A program made the position numbers and the translations under genes. A stretch of DNA of 64,000 nt from Flavobacterium odoriferum (GTDB lineage: Bacteria > Bacteroidota > Bacteroidia > Flavobacteriales > Flavobacteriaceae), in assembly GCF_025499515.1 (NCBI RefSeq), contig NZ_JAMKFA010000012.1, positions 1 to 64,000 on the forward strand. The letters run 5' to 3'. Of this stretch, positions 17,658 to 25,707 are shown piece after piece; the stretch's first letter is position 1, and each line of letters opens with the position of its first letter. A model generated the notes under the pieces. It saw only the letters and a program-made list of their open reading frames with translations, did no database searches and was not told the DNA's origin.

Positions 17658-18695
17658 TTAATAGCTGGTATCATCAAGTTTTACCTTTCCATTGAATGTT
17701 TTATAAAGAAATAAAAAGTAAGCCGCTAATAACGGAGCACCAATTAAAACGATGGTTAACATAATTCCTAAAGATTTTTGCGAAGATGCTGCATTATAAA
17801 TTGTAATACTATATTTTGGATCAATGGTAGAAATTAATAAAGTGGGATATAACTGAAACGCCACTAACATTAATAAAAAAGCCATAGTTAATGAAGAAAA
17901 AACTAATGCTTGAAAGTATTTCTTTTTAGAAACCAATCTAGGTACATTGGCAACAGCCAAAAATGATAAAATAGGAATTATAAAAAATAGTGGATTATTT
18001 CTAAAATTATCAGTTACACCTGGAATAAAAACTAACGTATATAATGACGTAATTGAAAAACTAACAATGAAAAAAATCATTCCTTTTTTTAACAAAAATG
18101 TTAATCGAGTATGCAATTTTCCTTCGGTTTTTAATAAAAGAAAAATAGCGCCTTGTGTCATAAAAATAGAAAGTGTTGTTAAGCCAACCATAATAGCATA
18201 TGGGCTAAGAAATGAAAAGAAAATACCACCTTTGTAGCTATAATTTTCTCCTAATTCAAATCCTTGCAGTACATTTCCTAAAACTACTCCTAACAAAAAA
18301 GCGATTAAAATATTAGATAATGAATAAATAATATCCCATGTTTTTCGCCACCACAACATGGTTTCTGCACTTCTAAATTTTATAGCCGATGAACGTAAAA
18401 CCAATAACATTAAGAACAACATAAACGGAATATACATAGCTGAAAGCATTGTCGCATACATTACAGGAAAACCCGCAAATAAAGCTCCTCCGCCAATAAT
18501 TAACCAAACTTGATTGGCATCCCAAAGTGGTCCAATTGCATTAATAGCAATTCGACGGCTTTCATCTTTTCTAAAAAACAAATGCCATGCTCCTGCTCCA
18601 TAATCAAATCCTTCTAAGATGGCATAACCTGAAAATAATAGTCCCACTACTAAATACCAAAGTGTTGGATAATCGATGCCTAAAAATGTTTCCAT
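17658..18695 (-). CDS. cydB: Cytochrome bd ubiquinol oxidase subunit II
   Basis: CydB is the structural partner of CydA in the bd-type terminal oxidase, which reduces oxygen with quinol electrons and resists sulfide and nitric oxide. The 345-residue protein starts METFLGIDYPTLWYLVVGLL and has the CydB signature ILEGFDYGAGAWHLFFRKDESRRIAINAIGPLWDANQVWLI. About eight to nine hydrophobic segments are visible. It follows cydA after 11 bases and ends at a strong terminator. No cydX-like ORF was found behind it. Confidence 0.97.
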   Translation of the reverse strand: METFLGIDYPTLWYLVVGLLFSGYAILEGFDYGAGAWHLFFRKDESRRIAINAIGPLWDANQVWLIIGGGALFAGFPVMYATMLSAMYIPFMLFLMLLVLRSSAIKFRSAETMLWWRKTWDIIYSLSNILIAFLLGVVLGNVLQGFELGENYSYKGGIFFSFLSPYAIMVGLTTLSIFMTQGAIFLLLKTEGKLHTRLTFLLKKGMIFFIVSFSITSLYTLVFIPGVTDNFRNNPLFFIIPILSFLAVANVPRLVSKKKYFQALVFSSLTMAFLLMLVAFQLYPTLLISTIDPKYSITIYNAASSQKSLGIMLTIVLIGAPLLAAYFLFLYKTFNGKVKLDDTSY

Positions 18696-18706
18696 ACTTT
18701 ACTAAT

Positions 18707-20056
18707 TTAAATAGTTTCTAATTGATTTTGAGCTTCATCTTCATAAGGACCGTGTTTGATTTTTTTATTTAAAGAATACAAAAACAAGAGAAATAGTAGC
18801 GAATAAACAACTAAAAACAAAATCAATGAAAATACAATTTGATTGGCCGAAACTTCTTGTGAAAAACCTTCACTTGTTCTCAAATGTCCGTAAACTATCC
18901 AAGGTTGACGTCCCATTTCGGCAGCAAACCAACCTGCTTGATTAGCAATTTGAGGCAATAAAACAGAGAAAGAAAAAATCCATAAAATCCATTTGGTTTC
19001 AAATAATTTTCCTTTCCACCATAGAAAACAAGCGTAAAAAGATAGTACAATTAAAAACATTCCAATAGATATCATGATGTGATAAAATTGAAAAACTGCA
19101 TTTACTTGACTGGGTTGATCTTCTTTAGGAAAAGCATTCAATCCCGTAATTGGCTCATTAAAATCTTGATGAACTAAAAATGATAATCCTCCGGGAACAC
19201 CTAAACCAGTAACTTCTTGTTTTTCATTATCCACCCAACCTAAAAGATATAAATCTGCAGGTGCCGATTTTTCATAATGTCCTTCCATAGCAGCCAATTT
19301 TGCTGGCTGATTTACTGCAACTCCATCTGCTGATCTATGACCCGAAATCAATTGTGTAAACGAAACTACTGTGGCTACCACTAAAGCTATTTTAAATGCT
19401 CTTTTGGATAATTCTACATATTTTCCTTTTCGAATATAATAAGCATGAACACTCAAAACCATGAAAGCTCCTGCTAAAAATGCACCTTGCCAAACATGAA
19501 TAATTCGGTCCACACTTGATGGATTAAAAACCATAGCCCAAAAATCGGTTACTTCGGCTCTGGCATTGAAACCTTCTCCAACAATATGATATCCTGCTGG
19601 AGTTTGTTGCCAACTATTTGCTACAACAATCCAAACTGCAGAAAACATAGAACCTAAGAAAACACCAATGGTAGAAATAAAATGCACTCGAGGTGAAACT
19701 CTATTCCAACCAAAAATTAATATTCCTAAAAACGTACTTTCTAATCCGAAAGCAAACAATCCTTCTGCTGCCAATGCACTCCCGAAAATATCACCAACAT
19801 AACGCGAATAAACTGCCCAATTGGTACCAAATTCAAATTCCATTATAATTCCAGTTGCCACTCCAATTCCGAAAGTAATAGCAAATATTTTCAACCAAAA
19901 ACGGGTTAAAACTTCATACTCTTTTTTGCCCGTTTTTAAATACAATCCTTCCATAATTACCATAATCAAACCTATTCCTATACTCAAAGGCGGATAGATA
20001 TAATGAAAAGCAATGGTGAACGCAAACTGAATTCGAGCTAATATTTCGACATCCAT
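18707..20056 (-). CDS. cydA: Cytochrome bd ubiquinol oxidase subunit I
   Basis: CydA carries the three haems and the quinol site. The 449-residue product is of the short-Q-loop type, compared with about 520 residues in Escherichia coli. The N-terminal ARIQFAFTIAFHYIYPPLSIG contains the haem ligand His18. ADLYLLGWVDNEKQEV and GLSFLVHQDFNEPI lie in the Q-loop region, and AAEMGRQPWIVYGHLRT holds the invariant GRQPW motif. The promoter has a perfect GTAAC-N4-GTTAC dyad spaced 22 bases from TAGTTTTG. With the neighbouring sqr gene this gives a plausible route from sulfide through quinone to oxygen. Confidence 0.97.
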   Translation of the reverse strand: MDVEILARIQFAFTIAFHYIYPPLSIGIGLIMVIMEGLYLKTGKKEYEVLTRFWLKIFAITFGIGVATGIIMEFEFGTNWAVYSRYVGDIFGSALAAEGLFAFGLESTFLGILIFGWNRVSPRVHFISTIGVFLGSMFSAVWIVVANSWQQTPAGYHIVGEGFNARAEVTDFWAMVFNPSSVDRIIHVWQGAFLAGAFMVLSVHAYYIRKGKYVELSKRAFKIALVVATVVSFTQLISGHRSADGVAVNQPAKLAAMEGHYEKSAPADLYLLGWVDNEKQEVTGLGVPGGLSFLVHQDFNEPITGLNAFPKEDQPSQVNAVFQFYHIMISIGMFLIVLSFYACFLWWKGKLFETKWILWIFSFSVLLPQIANQAGWFAAEMGRQPWIVYGHLRTSEGFSQEVSANQIVFSLILFLVVYSLLFLLFLYSLNKKIKHGPYEDEAQNQLETI

Positions 20057-20078
20057 AACAATATTTTTTTTAGAAAGA

Positions 20079-20123
20079 CAAAACTATATGATGTAAAAGA
20101 ATTTAAAGGTAACGCTTGTTACA
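20079..20123 (-). promoter_or_regulatory. Promoter of cydAB with GTAAC-N4-GTTAC dyad
   Basis: A perfect dyad at 20109-20122 is followed by exactly 22 bases and the -7 element TAGTTTTG (minus strand, 20079-20086), 22 bases before the cydA ATG. No TTG -33 element is evident, as expected for an activator-dependent promoter. Confidence 0.78.
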
Positions 20124-20156
20124 CAAACAAAAAATTAACTTTTGTTAATTAACATC

Positions 20157-20188
20157 AAAAAAAACGCCCCGAAAAATCGAGGCGTTTT
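20157..20188 (-). terminator. Terminator of the small Cys/Lys-rich protein gene
   Basis: On the minus strand the stem AAAACGCCTCG/CGGGGCGTTTT (one G-U pair) is followed by a T-run, 20 bases after the stop codon. Confidence 0.8.
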
Positions 20189-20207
20189 GAATTTATTTTG
20201 AATAAAA

Positions 20208-20414
20208 TTATTCAGCTTTTTTAGTAGCAGCTTTTTTAGATGAACAACATCCACCTGATTTTGCTTCAGTACCACAAGATTTTTTATCTTCAGTTGAGCA
20301 AGATTTTTCAGTTTTTGCTTTCTCTTTTTTAGCTTTTTGTTTTGGCTCTTGAGCGTTAACATTCATTGATAACATAAAAGCGGCAACAGCCATGATAGAA
20401 ACTAATTTTTTCAT
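20208..20414 (-). CDS. Small exported Lys- and Cys-rich protein, possibly metal-binding
   Basis: The 68-residue precursor has a clear signal peptide (LVSIMAVAAFMLSMNVNAQE). The mature part of about 45 residues is nearly free of hydrophobic residues. It holds a Lys/Glu/Gln-rich half followed by Cys in SCSTEDKKSCGTEAKSGGCC, four cysteines in all with a terminal CC pair. Such a disordered, charged, thiol-bearing peptide could bind metal or participate in thiol chemistry in the periplasm, but no family is recognised. It has its own promoter (TATATTTG, 20470-20477) and lacks the dyad of its neighbours, so it appears to be regulated differently. Confidence 0.7.
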   Translation of the reverse strand: MKKLVSIMAVAAFMLSMNVNAQEPKQKAKKEKAKTEKSCSTEDKKSCGTEAKSGGCCSSKKAATKKAE

Positions 20415-20469
20415 TGTATTTATTTTTAAATTGTTATTTAATCTTTTTTCTGTGTGAATTGCACTATGA

Positions 20470-20477
20470 CAAATATA
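20470..20477 (-). promoter_or_regulatory. -7 element TATATTTG upstream of the Cys/Lys-rich protein gene
   Basis: An exact TAnnTTTG match on the minus strand, 55 bases before the ATG at 20414. No GTAAC-N4-GTTAC dyad is nearby. Confidence 0.5.
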
Positions 20478-20522
20478 TATAATTTTGTAAATAGTACTCT
20501 TAATTTTTTATTATTTTAACAG

Positions 20523-22124
20523 TTATTGCTTTTTTATTACTTTTTCAGATACATAAAACTTATCATCGAATACAAAAGTAATAATTACAAATTCAGTATT
20601 TGCTGAAGAAATATCAAAATTCATGCCGCTTTTACCTGCACGAATTCCTTCGATATCACCTTCTTCAACAACTTTTCCATCTAATGTAGAAATCATGTAA
20701 TTTACAGAAGTTTCATAAGGCATCGTAAATTCTACTCGAATGGTATCTGAAGTTGTAGGATTTGGTGAAACTACAACTGAAAAAGGATTTCTACCATCGA
20801 TTTGTTGTACATTTAATGGTGTATTTTTTACCAATTTTACTTCATAAACCGTTGGATCAGCAGTAGTCAATCCGGTTTGATTGTCAGTAAATGCTGAAGG
20901 TGAAGTACTTTGAATTCCACCAAATAAATGTCCGATTACGAATTCATTCGCTGTAATATTCGACAATTGTATTACTTCATTTGAATAATGAGGTAACATT
21001 TTATTCGGAATAAATTCGGCTCCAGCTCCTTTTAAATTTGGCATTTCCACAGGCAATTGGTATTCATACAAATCACCTGTTGCTGTTCGAGTAGTTCTAC
21101 TAATTGTTTTCACAAACGGAACCGTATTATCTTGAATTAAATTTCCAGCTTGATAATAATACTGACTCATGCCTCCAAAAAACAAATTGTGCATTTGGTT
21201 TAAAGTAGCATCATATAAACAAGCTTTTCCGCTGTGATAATTGCTCAAATATTGATTGAATTGGGTTTGTGGAAAATAGCCTGATGCTTTGATGTCAACT
21301 GGATATAAAAACGGCAAATCAACTGCAATTTGAAATACGCCAGATGAAATCGTATAACCTAACTCACCATCAGGAAATACTTGAGGCAATAAATTATAAT
21401 CGCGACGGTGCAAATGAACAGCATCTGAAATTACTTCATAATTGGCAAAACTTAAGGTTGTTCCCGAGTTATCAATCGTGAATTTTCGGATAGCATTCGA
21501 ATACGTTTGGGTAAACGTTGGGTTGTTCATTGGGTTATATCTTCCATCAAAACGATGTCCACCCACTAAATAAAACGTGGAACCAATTTTTGCTAATTGA
21601 CCTCCAGTAATAGCGAAATTAGCATTTGAAATTTGTTTGAAATAGGATGTTATTGGCGTTCCTGCAATGATAGCATTTATCAAATTAGGCACATCAACCG
21701 AAGTTAAATTATCAAATGTTTTATGGTCTGCAGCCGAAGTGGCATAAGCGTAACCTCCAATAATGAACAAAGCATCACCATCTTGATAAAAGTTCATATT
21801 GGTCGATTGTAATTGCTCTTTCACTCCTGTTGGAAGTGAATTCACTGAAGCCGACCATGATTGTTGAGTTGCAATATCTACCACATACATATCCGTATTA
21901 TTTTGCGCTCCTGGAAAAGCATTAAAAGGCTGACGTGCATGAACACCATCTTTTCTTCCGCCAATAATAAGCCATTTTCCGTTGTGTTGCGCAAAAGCAT
22001 AGGAATGCAATCCTGGTAAGCCTGAAACTGAAACTGGAGTTAAAACTACATCATAATCAAATGTAGTTTGTGCTATTGATGACTGCAAAAAAGTCAATAA
22101 TAACACGATGAAATATTTTTTCAT
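20523..22124 (-). CDS. Exported kelch-like beta-propeller protein with type IX secretion sorting domain
   Basis: The 533-residue protein has a signal peptide ending QSSIAQ. Propeller-like repeats mark the body, for example NGKWLIIGGRKDGV, GDALFIIGGYAY, GSTFYLVGGHRFDGRY and NLFFGGMS, which follow the GG pattern of kelch blades. The last 80 residues match a type A sorting domain of the type IX secretion system: VVVSPNPTTSDTIRVEF, then ISTLDGKVVEEG, and a C-terminal Lys-rich end. It should be secreted across the outer membrane and anchored or released. It lies 63 bases after the Cys-bearing small protein gene at 22188-22514 and may be read from the same dyad-controlled promoter. The function is unknown. 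Confidence 0.85.
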   Translation of the reverse strand: MKKYFIVLLLTFLQSSIAQTTFDYDVVLTPVSVSGLPGLHSYAFAQHNGKWLIIGGRKDGVHARQPFNAFPGAQNNTDMYVVDIATQQSWSASVNSLPTGVKEQLQSTNMNFYQDGDALFIIGGYAYATSAADHKTFDNLTSVDVPNLINAIIAGTPITSYFKQISNANFAITGGQLAKIGSTFYLVGGHRFDGRYNPMNNPTFTQTYSNAIRKFTIDNSGTTLSFANYEVISDAVHLHRRDYNLLPQVFPDGELGYTISSGVFQIAVDLPFLYPVDIKASGYFPQTQFNQYLSNYHSGKACLYDATLNQMHNLFFGGMSQYYYQAGNLIQDNTVPFVKTISRTTRTATGDLYEYQLPVEMPNLKGAGAEFIPNKMLPHYSNEVIQLSNITANEFVIGHLFGGIQSTSPSAFTDNQTGLTTADPTVYEVKLVKNTPLNVQQIDGRNPFSVVVSPNPTTSDTIRVEFTMPYETSVNYMISTLDGKVVEEGDIEGIRAGKSGMNFDISSANTEFVIITFVFDDKFYVSEKVIKKQ

Positions 22125-22187
22125 TGTATAAAATTATAAGTTGAGTTCCTTTCAAAAAAGGAACCGTAAATAAACTTTTTAAATTTC

Positions 22188-22514
22188 TTAAATGAAAAAT
22201 TTTGGCGGATGCCAGATAGAGTATTGGTATTTTGGGATGAAAATCTTTTCGTAGTTTGATTTTTCCTTTTCGGTATAAAAGTCGGGAATTAAAATGATTT
22301 CTTTAAGCGAAATTTCAGCGACAAATTGCGTTGGACTAAAGTTCAAATTCATGATTACTTTACCTTTTTCGCAACCCGAATTTGATGCCTCAGCATTATG
22401 ACAAGTATTTTGACATTCTTGACTCACAAACATTTTCATAGCTCTAACTGACGGCAAAGTAGTAAGTGCCATCAGGTAAACAAAAAGTATGTAAGTAATC
22501 ATTTTCATTTTCAC
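22188..22514 (-). CDS. Small exported Cys-containing protein (DUF6660-like)
   Basis: The 108-residue protein has a hydrophobic N-terminus (MITYILFVYLMALTTLPSVRA) and then cysteines in ECQNTCHNAEASNSGC. The C-terminus ends YQYSIWHPPKFFI. The layout resembles the short Bacteroidota proteins of the DUF6660 type, often found near metal-related outer-membrane receptors; I assign this with caution. The aromatic HPP ending resembles the FHPPQNILFIA end of the divergent small protein at 23148-23558. The gene is 14 bases after the thioredoxin gene. Binding of a metal by the Cys/His segment is possible but unproven. Confidence 0.6.
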   Translation of the reverse strand: MKMKMITYILFVYLMALTTLPSVRAMKMFVSQECQNTCHNAEASNSGCEKGKVIMNLNFSPTQFVAEISLKEIILIPDFYTEKEKSNYEKIFIPKYQYSIWHPPKFFI

Positions 22515-22528
22515 AAAGTTACAAAAAA

Positions 22529-22831
22529 TTATTGCGAATGGTCTAGAACATTTTTTATTATTTCTTCTTTTGATAAAACTGCTTTAGTTTGCCAAACTAT
22601 TTGCCCTTCAAAAAATAAAACCAACATTGGTAAAGTTGTAATTTGATATTTTTCAGCAAGATTTGGCGCTTCATTTACATCTAAATTATAAACTAAAACT
22701 CTATTTCCTATTGCATTTTTAACTTGTTGTAATGTTGGTGTCATCATTTGACATGGATTACACTCGTTTGTTTTAAAATTTATTAAAACTGCTTCATTTG
22801 AGTTGATACTATTTTGAATAGCTTTTTCCAT
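22529..22831 (-). CDS. Thioredoxin-family protein
   Basis: The 100-residue protein is a minimal thioredoxin fold. The active site is CNPC (Cys24, Cys27) in NFKTNECNPCQMM instead of the usual WCGPC, and the cis-Pro lies in TTLPMLVLFFEGQIVWQTKAV. No signal peptide is present, so it acts in the cytoplasm. The gene starts 2 bases after the DUF2892-like gene, so the two are almost certainly co-expressed. Context next to rhodanese and sulfide oxidation genes suggests reduction of persulfides or protein disulfides. Confidence 0.9.
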   Translation of the reverse strand: MEKAIQNSINSNEAVLINFKTNECNPCQMMTPTLQQVKNAIGNRVLVYNLDVNEAPNLAEKYQITTLPMLVLFFEGQIVWQTKAVLSKEEIIKNVLDHSQ

Positions 22832-22833
22832 AT

Positions 22834-23025
22834 TTATTTTGTTTTAGGAATTTGACAACCTTGTGCACCACAACCTGTATCAAAAACGGCTTGAATTAAA
22901 AAAAATGTGGCAAAAAGCAAGAAAAAATATTGATTTGTAGCAATAGCATGATAGGCAATTCCGACAGAGAAAATCAATCTTATCCATCTCATTAGATGCC
23001 AATTGGTGAATAACAACTTCTTCAT
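22834..23025 (-). CDS. DUF2892/YgaP-type small membrane protein with terminal cysteines
   Basis: The 63-residue protein has two hydrophobic segments (LIFSVGIAYHAIA and FFLLFATFFLIQAVF) followed by DTGCGAQGCQIPKTK, which places a pair of cysteines at the membrane surface. This is the pattern of the small YgaP-like membrane proteins that accompany thioredoxins or rhodaneses. It is the first gene of the operon with thioredoxin (gap 2 bases). The promoter shares the dyad at 23073-23086 with the divergent copper-receptor operon. A role in membrane sulfur transfer is inferred. Confidence 0.75.
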   Translation of the reverse strand: MKKLLFTNWHLMRWIRLIFSVGIAYHAIATNQYFFLLFATFFLIQAVFDTGCGAQGCQIPKTK

Positions 23026-23043
23026 TGATGATTTATTTTTAAG

Positions 23044-23116
23044 TAAAATTATTAGTATTTCTGCAATTCACTGTAACAAATATTACAAACTATGTAAAAT
23101 ACATGATTTAATTTTG
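23044..23116. promoter_or_regulatory. Divergent promoters sharing one GTAAC-N4-ATTAC dyad
   Basis: The dyad lies at 23073-23086 (one mismatch). Rightward, exactly 22 bases separate it from TAATTTTG at 23109-23116, the -7 element of the copper-receptor operon. Leftward, 21 bases separate it from TAATTTTA (minus strand, 23044-23051), one base off the consensus, in front of the DUF2892-thioredoxin operon. One bound dimer could thus serve both directions. Confidence 0.72.
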
Positions 23117-23147
23117 ATGAAAATAATGGAGTTTATATTCAATTCAT

Positions 23148-23558
23148 TTGAAAACAACTATCAAATATTACATTACTACATTACTGATATTATCAATGTT
23201 TTCTCAATCATTGAAGTTTTCTTATTTGGTTTATGAATACACTACAAACAACAAAGCATTTACAGAAAAATATTGTAAAAATATCGATAAACCTGCGCTA
23301 AAATGTAATGGTAAATGTCATTTAAAAAACGAATTAGCAAAAACTTCAGAAACCAACAAACCTGTTAATTCCGAACAAAAACAAAACACTAATTATCAAG
23401 CTGAAATTTTATTTTTTGAAGCAGTTACATTGTATCAATTTCCTTCGGATTTTTGTTTTTTAAATAAAATTATTAATTCTAATTATGCGAATTTGTATTG
23501 CGACTTATTTACAAATTCGTCTTTTCATCCTCCACAAAACATACTGTTTATAGCTTAA
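23148..23558 (+). CDS. Small exported Cys-rich protein preceding the copper receptor
   Basis: The 136-residue frame has no in-frame ATG before its signal-like N-terminus; the best start is TTG at 23148, 32 bases after the -7 element. A hydrophobic segment (YYITTLLILSMFSQSL) is followed by CKNIDKPALKCNGKCHLKNEL, with a CNGKC motif and a His that could bind a metal. The C-terminus is FHPPQNILFIA. Proteins of this layout are commonly encoded directly before copper-type TonB receptors in Bacteroidota; this is from memory of the family. Here the receptor gene follows after 29 bases. Confidence 0.7.
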   Translation: MKTTIKYYITTLLILSMFSQSLKFSYLVYEYTTNNKAFTEKYCKNIDKPALKCNGKCHLKNELAKTSETNKPVNSEQKQNTNYQAEILFFEAVTLYQFPSDFCFLNKIINSNYANLYCDLFTNSSFHPPQNILFIA

Positions 23559-23587
23559 TTACAAATTAATTTAAACAGTAAAATAAA

Positions 23588-25690
23588 ATGAAAAAAATAG
23601 TCATTATCGGATTACTATGGTCTTCTGCTATGTTGTATTCCCAAGAAAATAATGATCCAGAAGTAATAAAAGATTCTTTAAAAATAACCTATTTAGATGA
23701 AATAATTTTAATTGAAAATCCTTTAAAAAACATTTCTCATTCAGTTATTGCGATTGATGAAGCTAAAAAAAATAGTCAACCCAGAACTGCTACTGATTTA
23801 TTTAAAGATATTCCAGGTTTTAGTATCCAAAAACGAAGTGCTATTGCTTCTGAACCATCTTTGCGAGCCTTCAAATATGAACAAATGAACATCAAATATG
23901 ATGCTGGAGGAAAATACGTGCACGCTTGTCCGAATAGAATGGATCCAATCACAGCACATATAATCCCAGAAGAAGTTCGTAAAATTGAAGTCATTAAAGG
24001 TCCTTTCACAACACGTTATGGACAAACTTTTGGAGGAATTGTAAACATTGTGACAACACCTGAAATTCATACAGATAATGGATTATTTGGCGAAATACAA
24101 AGCGGATTTGAAACAAATGGAAACAATAGTGCTTCGAGAGCTGAATTACAATATGTAAAAAATAAATTCAACCTTACAGTAAATGGCGAATATAGAGAAT
24201 ATGGTGATTACAAAGACGGAAATGGAGTTGAAACACCATCTGGGTTTATAACCAAAAGCTATTCGGCAAAAGCTGGTTACAACTTTACAGATAACCAAAC
24301 GATTAGGTTGGATTGGAGACAAAAGTTTGGCGACCAAATTATTCATACAGGTTTGCCCATGGATTCTCCTTTTGATGATAGTTATAGCTTAGGATTGGAT
24401 TATAAATGGAAATCTGTTTCTGAAAACATCAAGAATATTTCATTCAAATCCTATTACACATTTGTAGATCATTTAATGACCAATGGTTTTGATTTAGATG
24501 ACCCAAGACCAAATTATCCCGCTACTGATGCACGAACACCTGTAACTTCAAATTCCTATGGAGGAAGATTCGAAATCGAACACCAACCAAACGAAAAATT
24601 GAATGTGTTTTATGGTTTCGACTTAGACAATATTTACAGAGAAGGGAAAAAATCGGTTACAGCAAATATTAATCCTAACACAGGCGAACCTTTTGCTATT
24701 CCAACAACCACTATTGCAGAAGTTTGGCAAGACGCCACTACTACAGATTTTGGAGCTTTTACCGAAATTAATTACTTAATCAATTCAAATTTAGCAATAA
24801 CAGCTGGAGTAAGAATGGATTATGTATCCGCAAAAATTGAAAGTCTTGATCCTGGTTTTTTAGCCATTTATGGAAATGTTTCTGACAAAACAGATGTTAC
24901 TTTTGCAGGTCATGCAGGCTTAAAATTCAATAAAAAAGGTTGGAATTCTCAACTCTCATTTGGTCGAGGTGTTAGAACAGCATCAATGTTAGAACGCTAT
25001 ATTTATCGTTTTGAAATTGGTTCAGATTCGCGTCAATACATAGGAAATCCTGATTTAAAACCAGAAGTTAATTACCAAACCGAATGGTCTATTTCAAAAA
25101 AAATGAAGCAATTTACTATTGGGACAAGTGCTTTCTTTTCGTATATGGATAATTATATTACGGGCGTTTTAAGCCCCTCGTTAACAGGCGGAACCTCTTG
25201 TGGTGGAGCCGCACCAATGGCACCAAAACAATTTTTAAATGTAAACGCGTATCAATATGGCTTTGAAGCTTTTGTAAATTGGAAAATAATAGAAAATTTA
25301 AGTTTTAATACAAATATTTCTTATACCAAAGCTCGAAATTTATCATTAAAAGAACCATTAGCTCAGGTATTTCCAATGGCAATTCGAAACGAATTAAAGT
25401 TTGAAAAAACAAAATATTGGTTGAGTTTACGCACTGAAATTGTAGCAGATCAAAATGATTTTGCTCCAAGTTTTGCAGAAACAGCAACACCAGGTTATGA
25501 AGTTTTTGATTTCAGAATTGGATACAAACCTTTAAAAAACGTAACATTAGGAGGAACTATTTTAAATATTTTTGATGAAGGATATTATTCACATTTGAGT
25601 TTTTCATTCAAAAATGCAGACCTAAATAATGGATATAGAATCCATGAACCCGGCAGAAACTTTAGCTTTTTTGCCAAGTATAATTTTTAA
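23588..25690 (+). CDS. TonB-dependent outer-membrane receptor of the OprC/NosA copper family
   Basis: The 700-residue protein has a signal peptide ending MLYSQ, a plug domain (TATDLFKDIPGFSIQKRS to GGIVNIVTTPE) and a long beta-barrel ending in the aromatic residue of FFAKYNF. In the plug, HACPNRMDP gives Cys114-x3-Met118, and in the barrel DHLMTNG gives His295-x-Met297. These match the CxxxM and HxM copper(I) ligands known from OprC of Pseudomonas aeruginosa, so copper import is well supported. There is no CarboxypepD-like N-terminal extension. The promoter carries the shared dyad, so copper uptake appears to be switched with sulfide and oxygen respiration genes. Confidence 0.9.
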   Translation: MKKIVIIGLLWSSAMLYSQENNDPEVIKDSLKITYLDEIILIENPLKNISHSVIAIDEAKKNSQPRTATDLFKDIPGFSIQKRSAIASEPSLRAFKYEQMNIKYDAGGKYVHACPNRMDPITAHIIPEEVRKIEVIKGPFTTRYGQTFGGIVNIVTTPEIHTDNGLFGEIQSGFETNGNNSASRAELQYVKNKFNLTVNGEYREYGDYKDGNGVETPSGFITKSYSAKAGYNFTDNQTIRLDWRQKFGDQIIHTGLPMDSPFDDSYSLGLDYKWKSVSENIKNISFKSYYTFVDHLMTNGFDLDDPRPNYPATDARTPVTSNSYGGRFEIEHQPNEKLNVFYGFDLDNIYREGKKSVTANINPNTGEPFAIPTTTIAEVWQDATTTDFGAFTEINYLINSNLAITAGVRMDYVSAKIESLDPGFLAIYGNVSDKTDVTFAGHAGLKFNKKGWNSQLSFGRGVRTASMLERYIYRFEIGSDSRQYIGNPDLKPEVNYQTEWSISKKMKQFTIGTSAFFSYMDNYITGVLSPSLTGGTSCGGAAPMAPKQFLNVNAYQYGFEAFVNWKIIENLSFNTNISYTKARNLSLKEPLAQVFPMAIRNELKFEKTKYWLSLRTEIVADQNDFAPSFAETATPGYEVFDFRIGYKPLKNVTLGGTILNIFDEGYYSHLSFSFKNADLNNGYRIHEPGRNFSFFAKYNF

Positions 25691-25707
25691 CACATAATTT
25701 AAATAAA

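Noticed and set aside
20135..20362. 75-codon minus-strand ORF
   Set aside because: It overlaps the Lys/Cys-rich protein gene in another frame and runs through its terminator; the Lys/Leu-rich translation has no signal or family.
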